From CAYTPI01 sp964439625 (GTDB lineage Bacteria; Chloroflexota; Anaerolineae; Aggregatilineales; UBA3940), in NCBI GenBank assembly GCA_964439625.1, contig CAYTPI010000002.1:124001-188000 (forward strand): a stretch of DNA of 64,000 nt, given 5' to 3'. Of this stretch, positions 8,406 to 17,369 are shown one piece after another (position 1 is the stretch's first letter; every line of letters starts with the position of its first letter). The notes beneath the pieces were generated by a model, which saw nothing but the letters and a program-made list of their open reading frames with translations, was not told the origin of the DNA and did not search any database. The position numbers and the translations under genes are program-made.

Positions 8406-11400
8406 CTACTTACGCCGCCGGCGACGCTTCCGACTGCGACTGCTACGTCCACCACTCGTAGAAGTTGTTCCATTAGCAGACGCAGCAGCTTGTTTCTGCT
8501 TCTGGATTTCTTGGTAATGACAATCCTTAAACTTTTTGCCGCTACCACATGGGCAGAGATCGTTACGCCCAACTTTGCTCCACATGTCTTTCTCAACCGT
8601 CTGGGTGACCTTGCGTCTGCCAGTATTGGTACGGCTAACCTGCTTCTTAACGCGATAACCAGCCATACTCAACTGATCTAGCATCGCTTCCTGACGCTGC
8701 TGGTTTTCAATCACTTGTCGGTGCTGTGACAGTTCCTTGAAGAAACGGCGCGCAATGTTTTCTTGTACATCGGTACGCAGGCGGTCAAACATCTCGAAAG
8801 CACGACGTTTAAACTCAATCTTCGGGTCTTTCTGACCATAAGCCTCGAGCCCAATACCCTGCCGTAAATCGTCGATTGCACGCAGGTATTGACGCCATTC
8901 ACCATCAATCACGCTGAGCATTAAGGCCCGTTCGTAATTAGCGATCTGGTCCGCGCCGATTGCGAACACCTGTTGATCTATCGTCCAGATGCCATCTGCG
9001 GTCGTCTTGGCCTCTGCCTTAGTAACGGGTTCCATCCGAGTGATTGCTAGCAGTTCATCAATCCGAGCTAGAATAACGTCGATCAAGTCTTCATCTTCAA
9101 GTTCATTCATAATCTCACTGAAAGCACGAATCAACGGACGATTGAGGTCAGCATAGAACTTTGCCTCTATTTCCTTACCTTTCATATCGCCACTTCGCAC
9201 ATTACTTGCCAATGCTCGCACGGCCTTATCTAGCCCTTGCGAAGTTTCCTGCCAGATCTCCTCCCGTACATCATCAGGGACAATCTCACCACAGTAGGCA
9301 TCGTAGCGCTGACGAACTCGCTTGACGTAGCTATCCCAGCCTTCAGCGCCGCTAGCATTAATTCGAGGCGCAACCGGCCATAGGGGAACCGTTCTGGCAA
9401 TTTCCGCGTATAGAATGCGGATGTTATATCCTTCATCGATTGCATCAAGCACCCGCTCCCGCATTTCGTTATGCAAATCATCAGCATCATAGAGCGACAG
9501 TAAAAACTGTAGATCTTCAGCATCTGGTCGCGGAATAAGCGTCAGTGTACGCTGAACGACAGCACGCGCGTTGACTTCGCCAGTTTCGATATTTGAGAAG
9601 TCACTAATGGCGCTGTCGACTTCGCTCATGGCCCATTCTTCATAGTTAGCATCATAGCGATCTAACAGCCGAACGAGGGTCTCGCGGATGAACTGGCGCA
9701 CCAACTCGTCCAGTTCATCTTCATTACCCGTGAGGATAGCTGTACGCTCATCATAAACAATCTGACGCTGCTTGTTGACAGCCTCATCGTATTCAACTAG
9801 GTTTTTGCGAACCTCGAAGTTGTACGTCTCAAATTTGCTTTGCGCACTCTCAATAACGTTGCTCAGCATGTTAGCTGCAATCGGCATATCCTCTGGGACG
9901 TTCAAGCGATCCATTAAGCGCTTAGTACGTTCTCCACCGAAGCGTTTCATCAGATCATCTTCAAGCGAGAGGTAAAAGCGCGATGAGCCTGGGTCACCTT
10001 GGCGCGCTGCACGACCGCGAAGCTGGTCGTCAATGCGCCGTGACTCGTGGCGTTCCGTACCTACGACATGCAGACCGCCGAGCTGCCATACCTCTTCGCG
10101 GGCTTCACGGCAATCTTGTTGAATATCCTGCACGACCTTGATCAGCGACGTTGGCAAACAGGGCACACGCTCACAAATATCTTCTGCTTCAGCAGCGTCA
10201 TCACCCAAAACTGCACGAATCAACGCAGCACGCGCATTGTAGTGCCGCTCGTACAGGCGACGTGTTAGTACATCAATCAAGCCACTCTGGCCCATCAAAC
10301 CTGAGAGCTGCCGGAAATCATTGAGGCGAAACTCGATATCCGAGATAATTGATGACGAAAGATTGTTATTCTCAACGATTTCACGCGCTTTATCCAAGCG
10401 TGACCGGCTAACCATCAAACTAAGATCAACCTCACGCACCAAGCGCGTTAATGCTTCAAACGGCACATCGGCATAGTCTTCATCTTCCTGCATTTCGCGG
10501 ATCACTTCACCAGTCAAGTCGTCAACTTGTGCCCGACGCTGTAAATCCTCAGCCGCATCAACAATCCAGGGCACAATTGTCTCATCCATGCTGGCTTCAC
10601 GTTGTGCTCGCTGCTTTGCGGCATCAAGATTGCCGTTAACCACCTCGGTAACGACAGCCTCAAACTGCTGCTTACTAAATAAACGGTTGGCGAATTCCTT
10701 AGAGGCCAGGCCTTCCGGGTTCCCGCCCAGCAAAATGTCGGTACCGCGCCCCGCCATACTAGTCGATATAGTGACAGAACCACGTCGCCCGGCCTGCGCA
10801 ACGATTGATGCCTCGCGCTGATGGTTCTTCGCGTTTAGAATTTCATGCTCAATGCCTAGCTTCTTGAGGCGACGGCTCAATTCTTCAGAAGCTTCAACAG
10901 ACCCCGTTCCGACTAAAATCGGGCGACCATTGTGCACCAACTCAGCAATTTCATTGGCTACTGCCGTGAACTTGCCATCAACTGTAATGTATACTTGATC
11001 AGGATAGTCCGTGCGTTTGAAGAAATCTGGATCATCGGAGCTACCGCTTGGCTTATAATACTTAACAACCGGAACCCCCTCGTCCTTTTCTTCTTTTGTC
11101 TCAAGTTCCCCTTCGCTGGCTTTATACTCAACGTTTGTTGGGATTGGAATAACGTCCAACTGGTAGACTTCATCGAACTCTTCAGCCTGCGTTACCGCCG
11201 TTCCCGTCATCCCGCTTAGTTTGTCATAGAGACGGAAGTAGTTCTGCACAGTGATAGTTGCCAGAGTCTGGTCTTCGCGCCGAATGCGTACACCTTCTTT
11301 CGCTTCAATCGCTTGATGCAAACCTTCGCTGTAGCGGCGACTGGGCATCGGGCGGCCTGTGGTTTGGTCAATCAACACCACTTGGTCGTTTGCGACGATG

Positions 11401-12494
11401 TAGTCCTTGTCTCGCTTGAAGACATACTTAGCCTTCAGTGCATTTTCTAAATAATGCACATAGTCGTAAAACTGCGGATCATAAAGACTTTGTCCAAGCT
11501 CTACGTTAATCTCTGGTAATTGGCGTTCTACCTTTTCGATGCCTAAGTCCGTCAAAGAGATTGAGCGGGTGCGATCATCAAAGACATAGTCGCCATCGGG
11601 TTCTTCAGTTTCAAGGTCTGTTGTATTCTGACGGAAGCGGGCCCGCTCCACGATTTCAGCAAACTTCTTATAATCGCTAGAGGCTTTGTTAGCTGGCCCA
11701 GATATAATGAGTGGCGTTCTCGCGCTGTCGATTAAGACAGAGTCGACTTCATCGACCATGGCAAACGAGTGTATTTTTTGTACCTTCTTTTGGAGTTCCG
11801 TCACTGTATGGTCTCGGAGGTAATCAAAGCCGAACTCTGAAGCTGTTCCATAGGTAACGTCCGCTTCATAGCACTCCGTTCGCAGGGTTGGCTGCCAATG
11901 TACAAGGCGTTCGTCTTCAAGGTCCCCTGCTGGGTCAACGTAGTCTGGGTTGAAGATAGCCGAAAAACGTTCTTTCCCAATCGCACCGACGGTCAAGCCC
12001 AAGGCGTGATAAACAGGACCCATCCAGCCGCCATCACGTCGCGCTAGGTAATCGTTGACGGTCACAATGTGTACACCACGACCATCAAGCGCGTTCAGAT
12101 AGGCCGGTAGAGTAGCAACGAGTGTTTTACCCTCACCGGTACGCATCTCTGCCACAGTGCCCTCATGCAGCACCACACCACCGATGATCTGCACATCATA
12201 GTGACGCATACCAAGCGTGCGCCAAGCAGCTTCCCGGACGAGGGCAAAAGCCTCTGGCATAATCTCACTGAGGATTTCCTGCCGCGCTTCTTTGAATTCT
12301 TCTTCATCTTCGATGCCTTCGAGGTGGTCGGCAATGCGCGCCCGGAAAATATCGGTTTGATCACGTAGCTCTTCATCGCTCATACCCTGAACAACTTCCC
12401 CGTGCTCAACGGTTGCTTGTACAATCTCTTTATAGCGGCTTAATTCCCGCTCATACGGGTTGCCAGCCAACATATTGATGATGTTCTTAAACAT
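8406..12494 (-). CDS. secA: preprotein translocase ATPase SecA, unusually long
   Basis: A 1362-residue SecA, the ATPase that drives proteins through SecYEG; typical SecA is about 800-900 residues. Walker A MRTGEGKT is at 117-124, DEVDS Walker B near 248-252, SMAGRGTDI at 579-587 and GTERHESRRIDDQLRGRAARQGD at 812-834 (quoted motif TERHESRRID). Two insertions explain the size: about 165 extra residues in nucleotide-binding domain 2 (595-805) and about 175 extra in the helical scaffold/wing region (about 920-1190). The zinc-binding SEC-C end has CPCGSGKKFKDCH at 1314-1326. It then runs into a Ser/Arg-rich tail ending RKRRRRRK. The start gives the normal MFKNIINMLAGNPYERE N-terminus. secG lies about 39 kb away. 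Confidence 0.96.
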   Translation of the reverse strand: MFKNIINMLAGNPYERELSRYKEIVQATVEHGEVVQGMSDEELRDQTDIFRARIADHLEGIEDEEEFKEARQEILSEIMPEAFALVREAAWRTLGMRHYDVQIIGGVVLHEGTVAEMRTGEGKTLVATLPAYLNALDGRGVHIVTVNDYLARRDGGWMGPVYHALGLTVGAIGKERFSAIFNPDYVDPAGDLEDERLVHWQPTLRTECYEADVTYGTASEFGFDYLRDHTVTELQKKVQKIHSFAMVDEVDSVLIDSARTPLIISGPANKASSDYKKFAEIVERARFRQNTTDLETEEPDGDYVFDDRTRSISLTDLGIEKVERQLPEINVELGQSLYDPQFYDYVHYLENALKAKYVFKRDKDYIVANDQVVLIDQTTGRPMPSRRYSEGLHQAIEAKEGVRIRREDQTLATITVQNYFRLYDKLSGMTGTAVTQAEEFDEVYQLDVIPIPTNVEYKASEGELETKEEKDEGVPVVKYYKPSGSSDDPDFFKRTDYPDQVYITVDGKFTAVANEIAELVHNGRPILVGTGSVEASEELSRRLKKLGIEHEILNAKNHQREASIVAQAGRRGSVTISTSMAGRGTDILLGGNPEGLASKEFANRLFSKQQFEAVVTEVVNGNLDAAKQRAQREASMDETIVPWIVDAAEDLQRRAQVDDLTGEVIREMQEDEDYADVPFEALTRLVREVDLSLMVSRSRLDKAREIVENNNLSSSIISDIEFRLNDFRQLSGLMGQSGLIDVLTRRLYERHYNARAALIRAVLGDDAAEAEDICERVPCLPTSLIKVVQDIQQDCREAREEVWQLGGLHVVGTERHESRRIDDQLRGRAARQGDPGSSRFYLSLEDDLMKRFGGERTKRLMDRLNVPEDMPIAANMLSNVIESAQSKFETYNFEVRKNLVEYDEAVNKQRQIVYDERTAILTGNEDELDELVRQFIRETLVRLLDRYDANYEEWAMSEVDSAISDFSNIETGEVNARAVVQRTLTLIPRPDAEDLQFLLSLYDADDLHNEMRERVLDAIDEGYNIRILYAEIARTVPLWPVAPRINASGAEGWDSYVKRVRQRYDAYCGEIVPDDVREEIWQETSQGLDKAVRALASNVRSGDMKGKEIEAKFYADLNRPLIRAFSEIMNELEDEDLIDVILARIDELLAITRMEPVTKAEAKTTADGIWTIDQQVFAIGADQIANYERALMLSVIDGEWRQYLRAIDDLRQGIGLEAYGQKDPKIEFKRRAFEMFDRLRTDVQENIARRFFKELSQHRQVIENQQRQEAMLDQLSMAGYRVKKQVSRTNTGRRKVTQTVEKDMWSKVGRNDLCPCGSGKKFKDCHYQEIQKQKQAAASANGTTSTSGGRSSRSRKRRRRRK

Positions 12495-12575
12495 AATGCC
12501 TCGTTTGTGATGTCTTACATCTACGTCTGGAGTCTAGTATTATTACACACATCAAGCACAAAAGTATCGATCCAT

Positions 12576-12593
12576 AAATTGCTAATGCAATTT
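12576..12593. repeat. small palindrome, diverged copy of a dispersed repeat
   Basis: A perfect 7-bp stem AAATTGC / loop TAAT / GCAATTT, preceded by ATCCAT. The ATCCATAAAT start matches the repeat at 37536-37573, but the loop side is 2 bases shorter and the right flank is unrelated. It is treated as a diverged copy. Confidence 0.4.
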
Positions 12594-12610
12594 GCGGGAG
12601 ATACCTAACT

Positions 12611-12648
12611 AAGCCTATTTCAAAATGAGCGCAGCGAATTTATAGATA
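12611..12648 (-). repeat. 38-bp palindromic dispersed repeat, copy A
   Basis: Read on the minus strand, this 38-bp stretch matches 37536-37573 without gaps at 31 of 38 positions by eye. It can fold on itself around a GCGC-containing core, and the flanking AGCCTAT/ATAGGCT arms add an outer stem on the plus strand (12612-12652). It is intergenic, short and palindromic, which fits a REP- or MITE-like element. Confidence 0.6.
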
Positions 12649-12801
12649 GGCTCTAAGTGCTGATCAATCTAAACTTAACTTAAGACTGCCCAATCTGCGA
12701 CAGGCTTACACAAGAAACTTGTATGGCCTACCAGGTCAAACGCTATCTACCTGCAAACCTTACCTATTCGACTAATGGTCTCCGAAGTAAGCATATCAAA
12801 T

Positions 12802-13236
12802 TCAAAATAGTAGATTTGTTGGCCTTCCTAAAAGAATAGGCCCACCTTCTAGCTCAAAGCCAAATAGGCCCTTGGGTGGTTGGTACGGTTGGGCCAGCAA
12901 AACGCCCTCATCAGCTCCCCGAATACTTGCTTCAATCAATATCACGGGCTCCTTTGTCTCTTCAATGGTTAGGGCCGTCACACTGACGATGGCATACCCT
13001 GTCATTTCCGCAGCACCGATGGTAATCGCATCGCGAGCTTGTGCAAGCACTTCCTCAAGCCCTTCACCTTGTTCAGGGTCATAGGCAAAATGTAACGTCC
13101 GTCTTTCGTTCGGGTATTCAATCAATGCGAAGGGTTCTAAAAATGCTTCTTGGTCAAGAATACCAGCAGCATAGTCAATGCTCTGGGAAATTAGGTTCAG
13201 CAGGTTGTCGTCTACAGCAGAAGGTGATATCGGCAT
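12802..13236 (-). CDS. conserved-looking hypothetical protein, 144 aa
   Basis: An acidic 144-residue protein I do not recognise. It has no signal peptide or membrane helix. Its pattern is an N-terminal helix (NLLNLISQSIDYAAGIL), an alternating strand/helix middle (FALIEYPNERRTLHFAY, EEVLAQARDAITIGAAEMTG, YAIVSVTALTIEE) and a C-terminus rich in Gly and Pro (QPYQPPKGLFGFELEGGP). This suggests a small alpha/beta domain. It lies between clpC and secA on the same strand, with a 101-bp gap after clpC's upstream side and 307 bp to secA. It is probably a real gene because codon use and composition match its neighbours; function is unknown. Confidence 0.7.
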   Translation of the reverse strand: MPISPSAVDDNLLNLISQSIDYAAGILDQEAFLEPFALIEYPNERRTLHFAYDPEQGEGLEEVLAQARDAITIGAAEMTGYAIVSVTALTIEETKEPVILIEASIRGADEGVLLAQPYQPPKGLFGFELEGGPILLGRPTNLLF

Positions 13237-13276
13237 GTTAAGTCTGGCTTGAATTTTAATGATAGTACATCAAGAA

Positions 13277-13296
13277 GCCCCAACATGTGTTGAGGC
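13277..13296 (-). terminator. probable intrinsic terminator after clpC
   Basis: On the minus strand the stem is GCC-T-CAACA / TGTTG-G-GGC, 8 Watson-Crick pairs plus a T.G wobble around a very short loop (in practice CAAC/ACAT/GTTG-type folding). It is followed by TTCTTG. It lies 42-61 bp beyond the clpC stop, before the 144-residue gene. Confidence 0.4.
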
Positions 13297-13337
13297 CCCA
13301 CTATGGCTGATAGAATCTCTTTGTTTAGAGGTGGCGG

Positions 13338-15815
13338 TTATTCAGCAGAAATGTTGTGATCAACGTCTAAATCGGCTGGAATGCCTTCCGTTCTGAAGAC
13401 AAGGCCCTCGTCTTCGTCATGGTCAACCAGAATCAGTGTCCCCTCCTCAAAATCACCACGCAGCATTTGTACAGAGAGCGGGCTCTCAACATACTTCTGA
13501 AGCGCACGGCGCAGCGGGCGAGCACCAAATGCCGGGTCAAAGCCCTGACGTGCCAACCATGCACGGGCAGCGTTACTCAGCTCGATCATTAAGCCTTGCT
13601 CACGCATCCGCTCAACAACATCTTGCATCTGGATATCCACAATCTGTTCGACCTCATCCTCAGTCAGCGGCGAGAAGATGATCGTCTCATCGATGCGGTT
13701 CAAGAATTCAGGCCGGAAGTTATCTCGTAGAGCCTTCTCAATATTTTTGTGATCTTGTACCGTCTGCGGATCATTGCTCTCAACAAAGCCCAGTGTGCCT
13801 CCGCGCTTGGCGAACTGCGTGCCAAGGTTACTGGTCATGATAATAACAGTGTTCCGGAAGTCTACTGTACGTCCCTGACCGTCCGTCAACCGCCCATCAT
13901 CTAAGATTTGCAACAGTGAGTTCCAAACCTCTGGGTGTGCTTTTTCGATCTCATCGAAGAGAACCACTCGATACGGGCGACGACGTACTGCTTCTGTCAA
14001 CTGGCCACCCTCATCGTAACCGACGTAACCGGGAGGCGCACCAAACAAACGTGAGGTGGCATGCTGTTCGCGATACTCACTCATATCAATGCGCAAAAGA
14101 GCGTCTTCATCATCAAAGAGGAATTCTGCTAGCGCTTTTGCTAGCTCAGTTTTACCAACACCGGACGGGCCGATGAAGATAAACGAACCGATTGGGCGCT
14201 TTGGGTCTTTTAGACCAGCACGAGCACGCCGGATCGCATCAGAAACGGCTTCAATGGCGATGTTCTGCCCGATGATACGTTCATGGAGTTCATCTTCCAT
14301 GCGCAGCAGCTTCTCGGCCTCAGTCTCTAGGATGCGGTTAACCGGGATACCCGTCCACTTCTCGACAACTTCGGCAATATCGCTCTCATCAACGATTTCA
14401 TCCAAGGTGTTTTCAGCAGCCCAAACAGCGTGCTGATCGTCGTACTGCTCTTGAATGTTCAGACGCTCCGTCTTGTACTGGGCGGCCTGCTCATAGTTGC
14501 GGTTGATAACAGCTTGTTCTTCTTCTGCTGCCAAGCGGTCGATGTCGGCTTTCATCTCTTTAAGGTGCTGTGGCATTGAATACAATGCGACCCGCAACTT
14601 CGCAGCCGCCTCGTCCAACAGGTCAATTGCCTTGTCGGGCAGGCTGCGCTCAGTCACGTAACGGTGGCTTAAACGGGCTGATGCTTCAATGGCACTATCT
14701 GAGTACGTCACATTGTGGTGCGCCTCATAGCGACCTTTCAGACCGTGAAGCATCTCAATCGTGTCTTCAACAGATGGCTCATCGACGTACACAGGCGCGA
14801 ACCGACGCTCCAATGCGGAGTCCTTCTCGATGTGTTGACGATACTCATCGAGTGTCGTTGCACCGATTGTCTGTAATTCACCACGAGCGAGAGCTGGTTT
14901 CATCATGTTACTGGCATCAAGCGCACCTTGCGCTGCACCTGCACCGACCACTTGATGAATTTCATCGATAAACATGATGATCTCACCATCAGCCCGTTGC
15001 ACTTCTTCAATCACGGACTTCAAGCGCTCCTCAAACTCACCACGGAAGCGCGAGCCGGCAATCATAGAAGCGAGGTCAAGCGACACAATCTTCTTGCCTG
15101 CTAGTGTTTCTGGCACATCATGGGCAACGATTTTCTGCGCCAACCCTTCGACGATAGCTGTCTTACCGACACCTGCTTCGCCGATCAGAACTGGGTTGTT
15201 CTTGGTGCGACGGCTTAACACCTGGATCACGCGTAGGATTTCATCGTCGCGCCCAATGACTGGGTCAAGCTTGCCTTCGGATGCCATCTGCGTTAAGTCA
15301 CGGCTGAACTTATCCAGCGTGCGATAACGGCTCTCGGCCTGTGGGTCAGTCACTCGTTGACCGCCACGAATACTCTCGATGACTTCCAGCACTTTCTCAC
15401 GGGTTACACCTACCTCACGCAGGAAACGCGCTGATGGCGTGCTGCGTGTTGCCAGAATGGCGAGAAAGATATGTTCGGTTGAAATGTACTCGTCATTCAA
15501 ACGCGATGCCTCTTCTTGTGCCCCTTCAATGACGCGGTTGACACGCGGTGTGATGAACACCTGCCCAGCGCCACCACCATAAATGGCAGCCGCTCGCGGC
15601 GAGTTGCGCAAATCCTCGTCCAACCGTTGGGTGACGAGTTCAATGTTTACGCTTAATTCTTCCAATATCTGTGAGACAACACCCTCTGGTTGTTCCAGAA
15701 GAGCAAGCATAATATGCTCGGTGTCAATCTGGGTATGCCCGTAGCGCTGAAGAATCTCGAGCGCGCGCTGTGTAGCATCCTGTGCTCTCTCAGTAAACCG
15801 ATCAAAGCGATTCAT
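13338..15815 (-). CDS. clpC: ATP-dependent Clp protease ATP-binding subunit ClpC
   Basis: An 825-residue class-I Clp/Hsp100 unfoldase that feeds substrates to ClpP. There are two N-terminal Clp repeats (about residues 5-145). The first AAA+ module has GEAGVGKT at 212-219 and FIDEIH near 282-287. A short UVR-like middle segment (NRNYEQAAQYKTERL, about 438-452) marks ClpC rather than ClpB. The second AAA+ module has GPSGVGKT at 549-556 and LFDEIE at 619-624. The tripeptide Leu675-Gly676-Phe677 matches the ClpP-docking loop. AAGGG lies 9 nt before the ATG. No CtsR-type operator or CIRCE element was found upstream, and no clpP or mcsAB neighbours are present. Confidence 0.95.
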   Translation of the reverse strand: MNRFDRFTERAQDATQRALEILQRYGHTQIDTEHIMLALLEQPEGVVSQILEELSVNIELVTQRLDEDLRNSPRAAAIYGGGAGQVFITPRVNRVIEGAQEEASRLNDEYISTEHIFLAILATRSTPSARFLREVGVTREKVLEVIESIRGGQRVTDPQAESRYRTLDKFSRDLTQMASEGKLDPVIGRDDEILRVIQVLSRRTKNNPVLIGEAGVGKTAIVEGLAQKIVAHDVPETLAGKKIVSLDLASMIAGSRFRGEFEERLKSVIEEVQRADGEIIMFIDEIHQVVGAGAAQGALDASNMMKPALARGELQTIGATTLDEYRQHIEKDSALERRFAPVYVDEPSVEDTIEMLHGLKGRYEAHHNVTYSDSAIEASARLSHRYVTERSLPDKAIDLLDEAAAKLRVALYSMPQHLKEMKADIDRLAAEEEQAVINRNYEQAAQYKTERLNIQEQYDDQHAVWAAENTLDEIVDESDIAEVVEKWTGIPVNRILETEAEKLLRMEDELHERIIGQNIAIEAVSDAIRRARAGLKDPKRPIGSFIFIGPSGVGKTELAKALAEFLFDDEDALLRIDMSEYREQHATSRLFGAPPGYVGYDEGGQLTEAVRRRPYRVVLFDEIEKAHPEVWNSLLQILDDGRLTDGQGRTVDFRNTVIIMTSNLGTQFAKRGGTLGFVESNDPQTVQDHKNIEKALRDNFRPEFLNRIDETIIFSPLTEDEVEQIVDIQMQDVVERMREQGLMIELSNAARAWLARQGFDPAFGARPLRRALQKYVESPLSVQMLRGDFEEGTLILVDHDEDEGLVFRTEGIPADLDVDHNISAE

Positions 15816-16118
15816 ACCTGTAATCCCTTACCTGAAAAATTTGTGAGTCTGTGCTAGAGCGTAATAGTCTCTGCTTTAGAAATTAGGACAGTCTAAAAAG
15901 AGAATTTTTCTCTGCGAACATTTGTAATTCGAACGCTATTAGTATCCCATAATTACTGGTCTGGGTCTATCAATCACCCGTAAGAAAGAATTTAAAGCTG
16001 CATTAGAATCCGGTGCGTCGTTCTTATAGCACCCTAACGTAAGATGGATCAAATTTGTTGTGGGCTTTGTAAGTAAGCGATAATACTTTCTGCGTTAGTC
16101 AGAAAGAAGAGAATATCA
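15816..16118. other. divergent clpC-aroC intergenic region
   Basis: A 303-bp gap with no gene. It holds a small perfect palindrome AGAGAA-TTT-TTCTCT at 15899-15913, the aroC promoter near 16058-16086 and a 7-bp inverted repeat CTTTCTG/CAGAAAG at 16086-16106 in the aroC leader. The clpC promoter was not resolved. Confidence 0.5.
16058..16086 (+). promoter_or_regulatory. sigma70-type promoter for aroC
   Basis: TTGTGG at 16058-16063, a 17-bp spacer and TAATAC at 16081-16086. The predicted transcript starts about 25 nt before the aroC ATG. The inverted repeat CTTTCTG/CAGAAAG (16086-16106) overlaps the start site and could be an operator or a leader hairpin (inference). Confidence 0.45.
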
Positions 16119-17369
16119 ATGGAAATCTTAGGCGGCCCAATGTACGCAGTTGCTGGAGCTGGCGAGTCACATGGCCCAGCATTGGTAACCACTATCTTTG
16201 GCATGCCACCGGGGGTTTTCCTCTCACGGGAAGCTGTTCAAGTGTATTTAGATCGGCGCCGTCCGGGCGGCAATAAACATGGGACACCCCGCAATGAAAA
16301 AGACCGCGTCTCAATCTTGTCTGGTCTTTACAATGACGACTACGATGAATTGTTAGCAGGCCCGGCATTATCCGTCAGTACGGGCGACCTGTCATTTGAT
16401 ACTATCTCATACGATAAAGGCTATACGACTGGCGAACCGATTGCTGCAATAGTGCTGTCCTCTTCGAAAAAATCAGAGCACTATGAACAGTTCAAAGGTA
16501 AGGAGGGTGCGGTACGCCCAGGTCACACAGATCTGGTGAAGCATTATAAATCAAGAGGCTTTGTAGATATTCGTGGTGGTGGGCGTTCCAGTTATCGTTC
16601 AACCGTCACCGATGTAATTGGCGGCTCGGTCGCTCGTCTTTTCCTAAAAGAGACGTTTGGCACCATCTTTCTATCATCGATTCAGCAAGTAGGTGAACTA
16701 AAAGCACAGACATCTCTCTATGAGGTCATTTGGGAGCTAACGCAGGACTATCCCCGTGGTGACATCCCGCTTGAAAAACTCAAAGAAATTGAGCAACAGC
16801 TAAAGGCCAACCCAATTCATGCAGTTGATGCGGATTTTTGTGAGCAAGCGACTGAACTGATTAAACAAACGCGCATTGCTGGCGACTCAATCGGTGCTTT
16901 AGTGGAAGTGGTCGCCGTAAACGTACCCGCTCTAATTGGCGAGCCGCTGTATAATAGCCTCAAACTACGCCTGATGGGGTCTCTTGGTGGGCTACATGCC
17001 GTTCAATCATGTGAAATGGGGGCTGGCAAAGACGTTGTAAGTCGTTTGGGCAGCCAAAACAACGACCCAATTCGCGGTGATGGCTACGCTCGAAATGCCC
17101 ATGGGGGTCTCATCGGCGGCATGACCACTGGTAATCCGCTGGCGTTTCGCGTTGGGTTTAAGCCGACTTCAACCATCAATAAGACACAGCAGTCCGTTCG
17201 CAAAAACCTCGAAGAGATCGACTTTGAACTCAACAAGGGTCGCCATGACCCTTGCGTTGGGGTGCGGGCTGGGGTGACGTTGGAGTCAAGGATGGCAATC
17301 GAGGTGATGAACGCTGTTCTGATGCATCAGGCGGGGCGTATCGACAACGGAAACTTCTCGATCTTCTAA
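16119..17369 (+). CDS. aroC: chorismate synthase
   Basis: A 416-residue enzyme for the last shikimate-pathway step, 5-enolpyruvylshikimate-3-phosphate to chorismate, needing reduced FMN. Family marks are GAGESHGPAL near residues 14-23, RRRPGGNKHGTPRNEKD, RPGHTDLVKH, FVDIRGGGRSSYR, GGLIGGMTTGNP and GRHDPCVGVRAG. It is somewhat longer than the usual 360-390 residues because of a helical insertion near 195-240. Other aro genes are not in the window. Its 3' end overlaps the convergent glycoside hydrolase gene by 4 bp. Confidence 0.95.
   Translation: MEILGGPMYAVAGAGESHGPALVTTIFGMPPGVFLSREAVQVYLDRRRPGGNKHGTPRNEKDRVSILSGLYNDDYDELLAGPALSVSTGDLSFDTISYDKGYTTGEPIAAIVLSSSKKSEHYEQFKGKEGAVRPGHTDLVKHYKSRGFVDIRGGGRSSYRSTVTDVIGGSVARLFLKETFGTIFLSSIQQVGELKAQTSLYEVIWELTQDYPRGDIPLEKLKEIEQQLKANPIHAVDADFCEQATELIKQTRIAGDSIGALVEVVAVNVPALIGEPLYNSLKLRLMGSLGGLHAVQSCEMGAGKDVVSRLGSQNNDPIRGDGYARNAHGGLIGGMTTGNPLAFRVGFKPTSTINKTQQSVRKNLEEIDFELNKGRHDPCVGVRAGVTLESRMAIEVMNAVLMHQAGRIDNGNFSIF

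Larger units (their letters stand above)
12495..12801. other. intergenic region upstream of secA holding palindromic repeats
   Basis: A 307-bp gap with no credible gene. It contains the secA leader and probably its promoter (TAATAC/TACTAG-like -10 on the minus strand near 12530-12545, not convincing). It also contains two hairpin repeats described separately at 12576-12593 and 12611-12648. The part from 12660 to 12801 shows nothing recognisable. Confidence 0.5.

Noticed and set aside
14056..15327. Several plus-strand reading frames of 117-133 codons antisense to clpC
   Set aside because: Ser/Arg-rich low-quality translations directly opposite a well-conserved ClpC; shadow frames.
15840..15870. 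CIRCE or CtsR heat-shock operator upstream of clpC
   Set aside because: The GCTCTAGCAC stretch only loosely resembles half a CIRCE arm and has no partner; no GGTCAAA repeats are present.
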